NCBI GenBank assembly: GCA_021811945.1
Contig: JAKAPE010000005.1
Location: 10,883-42,917 of the forward strand
Reading direction: 5' to 3'
Source: Pseudomonadota bacterium
GTDB taxonomy: Bacteria > Pseudomonadota > Alphaproteobacteria > Rhizobiales > Xanthobacteraceae
Length of the DNA stretch: 32,035 nt
The position numbers and the translations under genes were made by a program. Numbering within the stretch: position 1 is the stretch's first letter; each line of letters starts with the position of its first letter. Positions 1 to 7,166 of the stretch are shown in pieces. The notes beneath the pieces were generated by a model. It ran no database searches. It was not told where the DNA came from and worked only from the letters and a program-made list of their open reading frames with translations.

Positions 1-38
1 ACCTCCGAAAATCATTGCCCGCGGGTCGACGGCGGCGC

Positions 39-383
39 TCAGTATTCCAAATTCACCAGCTTGTGCGGCGCGACGGCGGACGCGTCATCGGCTTGCTCGG
101 CTCGCGGCAGCACCGTCGCAGGCTTGCGCCCGTTGGCCCGCCGCGGCGCGGCGAGAACGCGGACCAGTTGTCCGATCTCCGCCATCTGTTTCTCTACGAG
201 GTGCAGGCGACGCTCGGTGACTTGCCGCTTCTGCGTCCACACCGCGAGTTGGCGCTCGAGCAAGCAGCGTTGATGGTCGAGACGCGCCAACCTGGCGGTG
301 AGCTTGGCAGGCTGCGATCGAGCCCGCAGGATACGGAGCGCGTGCAACCCGCCGGTTTCGTGGAGCCCCCTGAGATGCGTCAT
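39..383 (-). CDS. GvpV-like gas vesicle protein
   Basis: This is a basic protein of 114 residues that follows gvpN in a gvpA-gvpC-gvpN-x order. In Serratia and Ancylobacter-type gas-vesicle clusters the gene at that position is gvpV, an accessory protein of vesicle assembly. The middle (about residues 25-75) is rich in Leu, Arg, Gln and Glu in a heptad-like pattern and probably forms a helical hairpin or coiled coil; the C-terminal third is Ala/Arg/Pro-rich and looks disordered. I chose the ATG at 383 because AGGAGA lies 7 nt upstream. An in-frame ATG at 449 overlaps the gvpN stop (ATGA) and would add 22 residues. The family call rests mainly on gene order, with no catalytic motif to confirm it. 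The operon continues beyond the left edge, where gvpF, gvpG, gvpK and other assembly genes would be expected. Confidence 0.6.
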   Translation of the reverse strand: MTHLRGLHETGGLHALRILRARSQPAKLTARLARLDHQRCLLERQLAVWTQKRQVTERRLHLVEKQMAEIGQLVRVLAAPRRANGRKPATVLPRAEQADDASAVAPHKLVNLEY

Positions 384-445
384 CTTTCCATCTCCTGGCG
401 ATTTCTTGCGGAATCGCCTTGCGTCGGCCACGCGGCGCGGAGCCG

Positions 446-1459
446 TCATTCGGCTGCGCTTTGCGTCAACTCGCCTCCAGCACGTGGTTGCCCGCCGTCA
501 TCATCAGCCTTGTTTCGTCTCGCGCCGCAGTGATGATCGATCAGGCTCAACAACATCTTGCGCTGCTGGAGCCGGTCATCCTTCGACCGGCTGTTGAAAG
601 ACGCCCGCGCGCCGAGCAGATCGAGGCAGGTCTGTACGAAGCGGGGATCGTCCGATGACACCCGCAGGTTCTGGCCGGCAACGATGCGCGCGATCATGAT
701 GCTGCCGCGCAATGTCGGGGCCTGATCGTATTCGCCCGACGCCCGATAGTTGCGCACCAGGTCGACGATGCGCTCGACCTGGGATTGATGCAGACCGGAC
801 CGCGCCGCGGTGATCGCCAATTCAGTCTCGCGGTCCAGATCATCGACATCGATCATGACCATGCGGTCGCTCAAGGCGTCCTGCGCGTCGTGAACGCCGG
901 AATATTCCTGCGGATTGCTGGTGAAGATCGCGCGGAAGTCGGGATGGACCCGGACATAGCTCTCGTTTCGATTGGCCGCCGGCAGGACCAGCAGCCGCTC
1001 CTCCAGCACGCCAAGCAGAATATTGTTGGCTTCGGGCCGCGAGCGCGTGAATTCGTCGTAAATGAGCGTGTGGCCTTCCCGGCAGGCCGTGGTCAATCGA
1101 TGGTCCGACCAGTTCCGCGTGGCATCCTCCTCGTATTTCGTCACCGTGTGGATGAAACGGTCCACAACCTTGCGATACTGGTAGCCGAACTGTCCGCCGA
1201 CCAGGTTCGAGGTCGTCATCTCATCATCGCCGGTGAGAAACACCACGGGCCGCCCCAACTGGGCGGCCACATGACAGGCGAGCGTCGTCTTGCCGGAACC
1301 GGCGGGGCCGCGAAAATGCACGGGAAACCCGGCTCGCAGATAGCCCAGCGCCCGGTTTCTCAGATCCTGCACCGCAGGAGTCTCGACGAAATTCTGGCTC
1401 GGACGCAGAGAGATCGTGGTCCCGGCAAGCTGGGCAACTGAGCGTGACGCCGACGGCAT
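446..1459 (-). CDS. gvpN: Gas vesicle protein GvpN (MoxR-type AAA+ ATPase)
   Basis: GvpN is a cytoplasmic AAA+ ATPase of the MoxR/NorQ type needed for efficient enlargement of gas vesicles. In this 337-residue protein the Walker A motif GPAGSGKT is at residues 51-58, Walker B (TLIYDE) at 131-136, sensor 1 (TSN) at 180-182 and an Asp-Arg arginine-finger pair near 198-199. The conserved GvpN stretch around TGDDEMTTSNLVGG (about 77-89) is also present. The frame opens with a GTG at 1483, but the ATG at 1459 gives the usual GvpN N-terminus. The C-terminal 35 or so residues after the AAA core are basic and low in complexity. It lies 83 nt downstream of the gvpC-like gene and its stop overlaps an ATG of the following frame, so co-transcription from gvpA is likely. 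Confidence 0.93.
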   Translation of the reverse strand: MPSASRSVAQLAGTTISLRPSQNFVETPAVQDLRNRALGYLRAGFPVHFRGPAGSGKTTLACHVAAQLGRPVVFLTGDDEMTTSNLVGGQFGYQYRKVVDRFIHTVTKYEEDATRNWSDHRLTTACREGHTLIYDEFTRSRPEANNILLGVLEERLLVLPAANRNESYVRVHPDFRAIFTSNPQEYSGVHDAQDALSDRMVMIDVDDLDRETELAITAARSGLHQSQVERIVDLVRNYRASGEYDQAPTLRGSIMIARIVAGQNLRVSSDDPRFVQTCLDLLGARASFNSRSKDDRLQQRKMLLSLIDHHCGARRNKADDDGGQPRAGGELTQSAAE

Positions 1460-1542
1460 GTTTGCATCTCTATGGAGGTTCACCGATATGCGGCGCCAAT
1501 TGGTCGCCGTGCGGCTGCTTCCCGACTTCGCTTGTTCGTTTC

Positions 1543-2115
1543 TCAGGCAGCCGTGCCGCCTTTGAAGTCACGCCAGACCTCGTGCGCCTTCATGCGGTCG
1601 GCATGCATCGCATCGATGAATTTGACGGTAGCGGCGCGCAACCGGCGGCGACTCGACCGGAGCTCCGCTTTTTGCTTGTTGGCCATTTTCCGGTGCGCGC
1701 GGGAAAGCTCCGCGACCGCGCGCGCCGCGGCACCGCGCAATTCAGCGACCTGATGCTGCAGAGCACTGCGCAGCCGGCTCGCCGCCCGGGCGCGGCTATC
1801 CCCAATCCGCGCCATCTCGCTCATCGTGGCATTGCGTTGAGACGCCACGTTCCTGGCCTGGACGCCGAGGAAGTTCCGCGTTTGCGCCACCTGATGCGCC
1901 ACCGCGCGGCGATGGGCGGCAACGTCCCTGCTCAACGCCGAAAGAAATTTGTGCATCCGCGCTCTATAGGCCCGCATCATTTCTCCGCGCATTTCCGCGC
2001 AGGCGGCCAAAGCCGCTTCCGTCGTGTCGCGCATCGTGTCGATAGCGGCGCGGCGCAGATTCGACGTTCGGGAAAGCTCTTGTGTCAGACGCGCCATTTG
2101 CCGTGATCGCAACAT
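1543..2115 (-). CDS. GvpC-like gas vesicle reinforcing protein
   Basis: This 190-residue, strongly basic, almost entirely helical protein sits between gvpA and gvpN, the usual place of gvpC. GvpC coats the outside of the GvpA shell and stiffens it. Cyanobacterial GvpC is built from 33-residue repeats containing an F-L-S/x-x-T/A-x-x-R signature. Here related segments are visible at about residues 57 (FLSALSRD), 82 (FLGVQARN) and 166 (FIDAMHAD), and the end (AHEVWRDFKG) resembles the F-R-x-D ending of cyanobacterial GvpC. The repeats are irregular and Arg/Ala-rich, so simple similarity searches may miss it. The ATG at 2115 has GAGGAG a few bases upstream. Confidence is moderate because repeat-based coiled proteins resemble each other by composition. 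Confidence 0.62.
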   Translation of the reverse strand: MLRSRQMARLTQELSRTSNLRRAAIDTMRDTTEAALAACAEMRGEMMRAYRARMHKFLSALSRDVAAHRRAVAHQVAQTRNFLGVQARNVASQRNATMSEMARIGDSRARAASRLRSALQHQVAELRGAAARAVAELSRAHRKMANKQKAELRSSRRRLRAATVKFIDAMHADRMKAHEVWRDFKGGTAA

Positions 2116-2202
2116 TGTTGCTCCTCATGTGCCTTCGTCGTCTTCGAGCGCTTTGGCCGCTGCCAAAGGATGGCGGGATCGAAGTGACTGCTTCGCGATT
2201 GG

Positions 2203-2244
2203 CCAAGACAACCACGCCAAGACAACCACGCCAAGACAGCCACC
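2203..2244. repeat. 14-bp tandem repeat, three copies, in the gvpA-gvpC spacer
   Basis: The unit CCAAGACAACCACG occurs twice without change (2203-2216, 2217-2230), followed by a third copy with two substitutions (2231-2244, ending in CAGCCACC). It lies between the gvpA stop and the gvpC-like start, so it would be transcribed in the operon mRNA, where it reads as a GU-rich, purine/pyrimidine-biased repeat. Nothing in the sequence shows what it does. Confidence 0.95.
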
Positions 2245-2262
2245 TCGCTCCGCACCCGTCAC

Positions 2263-2472
2263 TTATGCTTCCGCGGCCGCGGTGAGACCGATGGCCTCGG
2301 CATATTTCAGATAGGTGTCGACGCCGGCCACGACGATGCGAGCCTCGATCGCCAGCAATTCGATGCCGACCAGCGAAACGCGGGCCCACGCGTCGATAAC
2401 GACGCCCTTATCGAGAATGCGGTCGACAACCTCGGCAAGGCTGGTCGACGCGATGGTCTTTTCCACTGCCAT
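2263..2472 (-). CDS. gvpA: Gas vesicle major structural protein GvpA
   Basis: The 69-residue product is a near-canonical GvpA, the small amphipathic protein that polymerises into the ribbed, gas-permeable vesicle wall. The hallmark core is intact: [13 protein letters not shown] (about residues 11-23), [17 protein letters not shown] (24-40), [10 protein letters not shown] (41-50) and [13 protein letters not shown] (51-63). The family length is about 70 residues. I chose the ATG at 2472 because GAGGAG lies about 6 nt upstream; the longer open frame (to 2673) is upstream leader. It is the first gene of the minus-strand operon and has a 221-nt upstream gap to the response-regulator gene, where its promoter should lie. 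No second gvpA/gvpJ paralogue is visible in this window. Confidence 0.97.
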   Translation of the reverse strand: MAVEKTIASTSLAEVVDRILDKGVVIDAWARVSLVGIELLAIEARIVVAGVDTYLKYAEAIGLTAAAEA

Positions 2473-2565
2473 GTTTTTCTCCTCAGTAGCATGCAGTCGA
2501 TGGACGACGCGACGACAGCACAGCCGCGGCGCCGATGTTAGTTGGGTCGAATATGTGCGCGGCGA

Positions 2566-2577
2566 AGGGTTTTCCCT
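2566..2577. promoter_or_regulatory. Candidate operator upstream of gvpA
   Basis: AGGGTTTTCCCT is a perfect inverted repeat (AGGG-N4-CCCT) about 95 nt upstream of the gvpA ATG. On the minus strand it is followed, after about 18 bases from its 5' flank, by CATATT, which could serve as a -10 element with no good -35. A site at that position would suit an activator such as the neighbouring FixJ-type regulator. This is inference from symmetry and position only. Confidence 0.3.
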
Positions 2578-2693
2578 AATACGGCGCCGGTGCGGCGCGA
2601 GCGGCACGAGTGCCCGCAAGCGGCGGGCTCGGATATCGGCGCGGTGCATGGCGGCGCGCCTTGCTGCAAACATCCGAGGCGGCAGCCGTCAAA

Positions 2694-3383
2694 TCAGTCG
2701 ATGGTGTCTTCGCGGCCCATTCGTTGCAGGCACGGCGGTGTGAGGAGAGGATGGCCGGCGAATTTCAGGCAGCCGGCGATCTGCCCGACCAGCTTGACGA
2801 CATTGTCGGCTTCCATCTTCTGCATGAGATGGCCGCGATAGATCTCGACTGCCTTGGGACTGACGCCAAGGTGGCGCGCCGTCTCCTTGTTCGACATACC
2901 GTCGAGCACGCATTCGAGGACCTGCCGCTCCCGCCGCGACAAGGTGGCTATCCTATCCAACATTCGCCTGTGCCGACGCCACGCTTGACAGGCTGCCACA
3001 TCGCGGCGCACCCAGTGCTGGACCGTCTCGATCAGCAGTTCCTTGTTGAGCGGCTTTTCAAAGAACTCGACGGCGCCAAGCTTCATGACGCGGACGACGG
3101 TCGCCAGATCGCCGTAGCCGGAGATGAAAATCACAGGAACGGCCCTCGCGCGCGATTGCAACCAAGTGAGCGTTTCCACGCCGTTCGCTTCGGGCATGCG
3201 CAGATCGAGAACAATGCAGCCCGGTTGGGCCGGATCGAAGTTGTCGATGAACATGGAAGGCAACGCATAGGTTGCCGCCTTCAATCCGACTGTTTTGAGC
3301 AGCAGCGGCAACAGGCTTCGTATGCCCTCATCGTCATCAACCACATGGACGACGGCATCGGTCGCCGCCAACTTGCCGCTCAT
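2694..3383 (-). CDS. FixJ/NarL-type response regulator
   Basis: This 229-residue two-component response regulator has an N-terminal receiver domain (about residues 10-125) with the acidic cluster DDD at 16-18, phosphoacceptor Asp60 (VLDLRMP), Ser88 in ISGYGD and Lys110 in EKPLNKE. A LuxR-type helix-turn-helix output domain occupies about 145-205 (LSRRERQVLECVLDGMSNKETA). This is the FixJ architecture. No sensor kinase gene is adjacent, so it is an orphan in this window. It is transcribed in the same direction as, and just upstream of, the gas-vesicle operon, which makes it a candidate regulator of gvpA. Serratia gas-vesicle clusters also carry dedicated regulators. The ATG at 3383 begins right before the receiver domain; the ribosome site there is weak and an upstream in-frame start cannot be excluded. 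Confidence 0.88.
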   Translation of the reverse strand: MSGKLAATDAVVHVVDDDEGIRSLLPLLLKTVGLKAATYALPSMFIDNFDPAQPGCIVLDLRMPEANGVETLTWLQSRARAVPVIFISGYGDLATVVRVMKLGAVEFFEKPLNKELLIETVQHWVRRDVAACQAWRRHRRMLDRIATLSRRERQVLECVLDGMSNKETARHLGVSPKAVEIYRGHLMQKMEADNVVKLVGQIAGCLKFAGHPLLTPPCLQRMGREDTID

Positions 3384-3628
3384 CGTCCTGTTATGGAGGG
3401 GCAGCAACCTTGTTCTCCATACACACCGGAGTGGCGCCAGCGAGCCTGTCGCGTATGTGCGATTTGTTGCCGGATAGGCGTGCCCCGCAGCGGTCCGCAA
3501 TTCACGCAGTGCGCTCGAAACGCCGGCTCTCAATCGTTACGGAGCCATAAACGGAAATTGTGCGCCTCGGCATCCGGAAGAATACGTGCCTCGACCGCGC
3601 GTGCGCCCACGCCGCCCCGCTCGCATAA

Positions 3629-4276
3629 TCACTGCGCGTCGGACTTTTTGCCGAAAATGTCGCCGAGCGATTGTTGCGGGTACGGCATCATGGCGGCGGG
3701 CGCCGAACCGGAATCCGCGGCGGGCGGCGAAGCAGCGGCCGTTGCGCCCGCCCCGGAGTCACTGGCCGGGGTATAGGTGCCAGGCGGATGCGGCGCGCTT
3801 GACACCTCGGCGGACCGCGCGGGGTGGGATTTAAACAGATCGAACAGGGACTCCGAGGGATGGACGCCGTCCGATGGCGCGGCTGATGGCGGCGAGGCCG
3901 CCGAAGCCGTCGCGACCGTTCCCTGCTGTGCCGAGGGCTGAGGCGCCGGAGCGGAAGCAGAGGCGACTGTGGCGATGTTTGTGGATGTGGACACTGCCGC
4001 AGAAGCGGGCGAACCGGTCGCCGCAACCTCGGATGCGGATGGCGCACGCTGGCCCGCCCCCGACCCCGAATTTACCGGCGGCGCAGGGGCGGCCTGCTGA
4101 GCGGTCGGCGACGCCGTGAAAAAATCGGCGAGCTGGTCGTGATAAGGATGTATGGAACCCGAGCACGCTGCGAGCGCCGGCAAGGCGCCAATCGAGGCGA
4201 CGATCATCGACAGACGCGTGCGCCGACGGCTGACTCGCCGACGAACCCTCACACCGCCACGCCCGTCCGCTCTCAT
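3629..4276 (-). CDS. Ala/Ser/Pro-rich putative lipoprotein with repeated L-x-D-x-F motifs
   Basis: I do not recognise a family. The N-terminus has an Arg-rich n-region, a short hydrophobic stretch and a lipobox-like LPALAAC-S, so the mature protein probably starts at a lipidated Cys (residue 38 of 215). The rest is a low-complexity Ala/Ser/Pro/Thr linker interrupted by three similar short motifs: QLADFF near residue 49, SLFDLF near 143 and SLGDIF near 205. Conserved L-x-D-x-F spots in a disordered chain look like repeated docking motifs. A TTGAGA-N18-TATACT promoter on the minus strand ends 7 nt before the ATG at 4276, so either the mRNA is nearly leaderless or translation starts at the in-frame ATG at 4207, which would shorten the n-region. 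Low-complexity composition makes this less certain than its neighbours. Confidence 0.6.
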   Translation of the reverse strand: MRADGRGGVRVRRRVSRRRTRLSMIVASIGALPALAACSGSIHPYHDQLADFFTASPTAQQAAPAPPVNSGSGAGQRAPSASEVAATGSPASAAVSTSTNIATVASASAPAPQPSAQQGTVATASAASPPSAAPSDGVHPSESLFDLFKSHPARSAEVSSAPHPPGTYTPASDSGAGATAAASPPAADSGSAPAAMMPYPQQSLGDIFGKKSDAQ

Positions 4277-4283
4277 AGCGGAG

Positions 4284-4313
4284 AGTATAGCTTGTCCCTC
4301 ATATCGATCTCAA
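4284..4313 (-). promoter_or_regulatory. Sigma70-like promoter for the lipoprotein gene
   Basis: Read on the minus strand, TTGAGA (4313-4308) and TATACT (4289-4284) are separated by 18 bp. The -10 box lies only 7 nt before the ATG at 4276, implying a leaderless or very short-leader transcript unless the ATG at 4207 is used. Confidence 0.45.
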
Positions 4314-4334
4314 GGGCGGCAGCCATGGTCGGCA

Positions 4335-4448
4335 GATTCCGACGAGATTGTCGATGTCGTCGAGCGCGGCCGCCAGACCGGCGCCGAGCGCAAGGATTTG
4401 TTGGCCCGCCTGATCGTCGCACGCGATGACGAGACAGGCGGTGATTAG
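4335..4448 (+). pseudogene. Fragment resembling a bacterial cytochrome P450
   Basis: A plus-strand reading of about 37 codons contains the G/H-helix pattern typical of bacterial P450s: an E-x-x-D-x-V-E-R stretch, then ERKDLLARLI and VARDDETG, followed by a stop where the family continues with SDxxLRDE. No heme-binding Cys region or I-helix follows, and the downstream DNA belongs to a minus-strand hydrolase. If the match is real, this is a decayed remnant. It is short, so chance similarity remains possible. Confidence 0.38.
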
Positions 4449-5161
4449 CGTTCCGCCTCTCGCCGCCGGCCTCGCTGGCGCCTCGTCGAATCCGCCGGCT
4501 CGGCGACATTCGCTCGATGGTTGCCGCGCGACAAAGCGGGGGCGTGGTGAATGTGCGCCACTGAGGCGGCACTGCGATGTCGCACACCAACGACCGCGAG
4601 AATAGCGCCGATTGCCCGCGCGTGCAGGCGCTCGGATTTGTCGATATTGAGGTGGTTGATGTTCGCGTCGGAGGTCACATCGACGTTGGCGAGCAAGCCG
4701 TGGAAACCCCGCCCGCGCCGTATAAAGGCATATTTCCGCTGGGTGAAGTTGATCACGCGGCCTATGTTCCCGGATGCTGCGAGGGATTTGGTGCCATCAA
4801 ATGCAATGACGAGCGCTACCGGAACGCCTTTTTTGCCAAGATAGGCGGCCATTTCCATAACCGCGTCGGCGCCCAGCGAATGACCGACGAGAATGATCGG
4901 GCCTTCGGTGCCTGCCCTATAAGCGGCTGCGACGTGGTCGGCGAGCGTTTGCCAGTCCGCATAATTGTCCACGGTCGCATTGATGCCGTGGCGTTCGATC
5001 TGCGCGGCTAGCGTATCCATACCAAGCGAGAAAATGTTCATCAGTCCGCGCAGCAGGTAAACGTGCGCGCGCGGGCCGGCCATGCCCGGGCCCGTCCCGG
5101 CGCCGAGCATTATCAGGGCTGCCGTCACGCCGATCATCGCGAACCGCCGCATGTTGTTCAT
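4445..5161 (-). CDS. Exported alpha/beta-hydrolase (lipase/thioesterase-like)
   Basis: The 238-residue product has a signal-peptide-like N-terminus (residues 4-28, ending in GMAGP) and an alpha/beta-hydrolase core with the nucleophile elbow GHSLG (Ser95) after strand IILV. This is the serine-hydrolase arrangement of lipases and thioesterases; an Asp near VIAFDGT (about residue 121) and the His in INHLNID could complete the triad. The ATG at 5161 was chosen because AGAGG precedes it and the signal peptide starts there; the open frame runs to 5200. After about residue 195 the sequence turns into an Arg/Ala/His-rich tail unlike a folded domain, and it ends at the P450 relic, so the original 3' end may have been replaced. 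The substrate is unknown. Confidence 0.75.
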   Translation of the reverse strand: MNNMRRFAMIGVTAALIMLGAGTGPGMAGPRAHVYLLRGLMNIFSLGMDTLAAQIERHGINATVDNYADWQTLADHVAAAYRAGTEGPIILVGHSLGADAVMEMAAYLGKKGVPVALVIAFDGTKSLAASGNIGRVINFTQRKYAFIRRGRGFHGLLANVDVTSDANINHLNIDKSERLHARAIGAILAVVGVRHRSAASVAHIHHAPALSRGNHRANVAEPADSTRRQRGRRREAER

Positions 5162-5346
5162 AAGCGCCTCTTTGCTGGCCCAGACCGGTGACCCTTGCAC
5201 CGACTCCGCTTTGCATTTTAGGGAATCGAGATCGTCCCACCAGATCTAACCTGCGTATTCCCCCGCTCGATTTCGCGTTCAAGCGCAAATCTGTGCCGAT
5301 CTGTGGCAAAGATGCAACATCGGCATCCCGAATAACCCGTTAGAAC

Positions 5347-5931
5347 TCAATAAAGCCACGGAACCACACGGGCCGTGCGCTGCATATAGGATCGGTACTC
5401 CTCCCCAAAGGCGGCGATCATCATGTCCTCCTCCCGTTGCACGCGGCCGAAGAATAGGGCTCCGAAGCCGGCAAGGCCGGCCGGCCCTACAATCCAATTG
5501 GACAAGAGCAGGAGCTGGGCCAGCGCCATCAGCCAAAAGCCCGCATACATCGGATGCCGCACCCGCGCGTAAATGCCCGTTGTGACCAGGGTGTGACGCT
5601 CGCGCAGATCGAGACTGACCGACCAATTGCGGCCGAGATCGCGATGTGTGCGATAAATCACCCAGAGTGCCCCCAAGAAGACGACAGTCCCCAAATAGCC
5701 CTGCAGGGGAACGAACGGGTAGTCAGCGAAACGCGGAAACCCCGCGGCAACGTAAGCCAAGGGAAGAATGCCGAGTCCGCCGAGCGAACACGCGAGCAGG
5801 ATGATCTCGCGGGTGTTACGCGCCGAGTGCCGCACTGCCGTCTTGCGCGCGCGCCGGCGCGGCTCCAGTCGAACGGCGAACCAGAGAACGCTGCAGGCGA
5901 GCCAGAGGAATTTCGCCACCGTCGCGGTCAC
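5347..5931 (-). CDS. Isoprenylcysteine carboxyl methyltransferase (ICMT)-like membrane protein
   Basis: This 194-residue integral membrane protein has about four to five hydrophobic segments (near 5-20, 43-63, 78-93, 131-160). The C-terminal signature of the ICMT/phospholipid-methyltransferase superfamily is present: TTGIYARVRHPMYAGF (118-132) and the REED-x-x-x-x-x-FGEEYRSY block (166-182), which form the S-adenosylmethionine pocket in characterised members. Bacteria lack prenylated CAAX proteins of the eukaryotic type, so the acceptor is unknown; lipids or small isoprenoids are plausible. The start overlaps the stop of the upstream membrane hydrolase (ATGA, 5928-5931), so the two are probably translationally coupled and work together. 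Confidence 0.85.
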   Translation of the reverse strand: MTATVAKFLWLACSVLWFAVRLEPRRRARKTAVRHSARNTREIILLACSLGGLGILPLAYVAAGFPRFADYPFVPLQGYLGTVVFLGALWVIYRTHRDLGRNWSVSLDLRERHTLVTTGIYARVRHPMYAGFWLMALAQLLLLSNWIVGPAGLAGFGALFFGRVQREEDMMIAAFGEEYRSYMQRTARVVPWLY

Positions 5932-7166
5932 AGGCTCGGTTCCCGCGCGCCCGCGGCCAAGGCGATTTGCCCGGCCTCGGTCAATGCGCCATCTGCGGCA
6001 AATGCTGCCACCGCTCCTTCGCTGTCGGCGACCCGCTTGGCGAGCGGGACCGGTCCGCAGCAGAGCATGTAATAGTCGTAGAAATAGCGGCGCTCGTTGC
6101 CCATGATAGCCTGTCGGTGGATGCGTAGAAAATTGAGGTGGAACCTTTTGTAGGTTGCCTCTTCCACCATGCGACGGATACGGATGATTTTGATGATCGG
6201 CTTGCCGGTCGCCGGCATGCCGAGCGCTGCCACCGGGTCGACCTTATACATGTTGATGATGTCGGCGAGCGCCTGGAACTCCACCCAATAGATCGACGGC
6301 GCGTTAGACACGCTGCCGACGGCCTCGCGCAGCCACCCGGCCGCGGGATGCAGCGCGAGCTTGAGCAGCGAGGAGCCGCTGGAAACAAGATGCAGCGGCT
6401 TGCCGCGGCGGCCGAGTTGTGGATCAAGCCGCAGGGCGCGGTCGACGACCACAAGCGCAAGCGGCGCGCCGAGACTGTGGCCGTCGACGACGATTTCATC
6501 GGCATCGGTGTCACGCGCGATGCGGACGAGTTCGCGCGCGAAACGGTCGAGCCGCTCGTCAAAGCCGGGTCGCACGCGATGCACGATTTGGCGTGCCAAA
6601 TGCCAGTCGTCGAGCGCATAACGGATGAACAGCATCCGTCCGAATATCAACCGCAGCACGACGAAAACGCCGAGCGCCAGGGGAGCGACCCACAGCGCCG
6701 AGTGCGGCTGGCCGCTGTAGCGGACGACAACGCGAGCAAGCGAGATGGCGAGCCAGACCATGCCGAAGACGTACATGAGGGGCGAAAGAAAGAAGATGCC
6801 GTAACGCCAGGCGACGATAAAATATTTTATCGCCGTGCCTGTAAGGACGAACTCGAGCAGGGCGAAAGTGCCCAGCGGAAAACGCCACCAGTCGTTTACT
6901 TTTGCGTCCGCGGCGACGAAGTCGTCCCAGCGAAAATAATAATAATCGGTGGTGACGTGCCAGTTTGGCCCCCCGGTCTCGACCGTCCAATTGGCCACCG
7001 TTCCGTCGCCAGAAACGGCTGCGGGCGAGACTTTGCCCCGCACGCTCCAAGCCTTCTGGAACCGTGCCATCTCACGAATGAAACGGTGATGCTGGTGCTC
7101 TACGCCGACCGGCTCATAGCCGATCATCTGCACGAAACAACGTTTGCGCACGAGCGCCGGCGGCAT
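5928..7166 (-). CDS. Membrane-associated alpha/beta-hydrolase (lipase-like), function unknown
   Basis: This 412-residue protein has an N-terminal soluble part (1-100), two hydrophobic segments (about 118-145 and 157-181), and then an alpha/beta-hydrolase domain with nucleophile elbow DGHSLGAPLAL (Ser231). A large conserved-looking C-terminal region follows, with YWVEFQALADIIN near 292 and a basic, aromatic RxxFHLNFLRIHRQ block, and the end is Ala-rich. The layout suggests a serine hydrolase facing a membrane surface. I chose the ATG at 7166, preceded by a GGGGGTGG stretch; the frame opens at 7286. It is the first gene of a two-gene operon with the ICMT-like gene. I do not recognise a named family, and the substrate cannot be inferred. 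Confidence 0.72.
   Translation of the reverse strand: MPPALVRKRCFVQMIGYEPVGVEHQHHRFIREMARFQKAWSVRGKVSPAAVSGDGTVANWTVETGGPNWHVTTDYYYFRWDDFVAADAKVNDWWRFPLGTFALLEFVLTGTAIKYFIVAWRYGIFFLSPLMYVFGMVWLAISLARVVVRYSGQPHSALWVAPLALGVFVVLRLIFGRMLFIRYALDDWHLARQIVHRVRPGFDERLDRFARELVRIARDTDADEIVVDGHSLGAPLALVVVDRALRLDPQLGRRGKPLHLVSSGSSLLKLALHPAAGWLREAVGSVSNAPSIYWVEFQALADIINMYKVDPVAALGMPATGKPIIKIIRIRRMVEEATYKRFHLNFLRIHRQAIMGNERRYFYDYYMLCCGPVPLAKRVADSEGAVAAFAADGALTEAGQIALAAGAREPSL

Noticed and set aside
1-38. Possible start of the next gas-vesicle gene (minus-strand ATG at 15)
   Set aside because: Only five codons are visible before the window edge and no ribosome site is clear.
2610-3776. Plus-strand open frame of 388 codons opposite the response regulator
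   Set aside because: It is antisense to a clear FixJ-type regulator and shows no recognisable domain.
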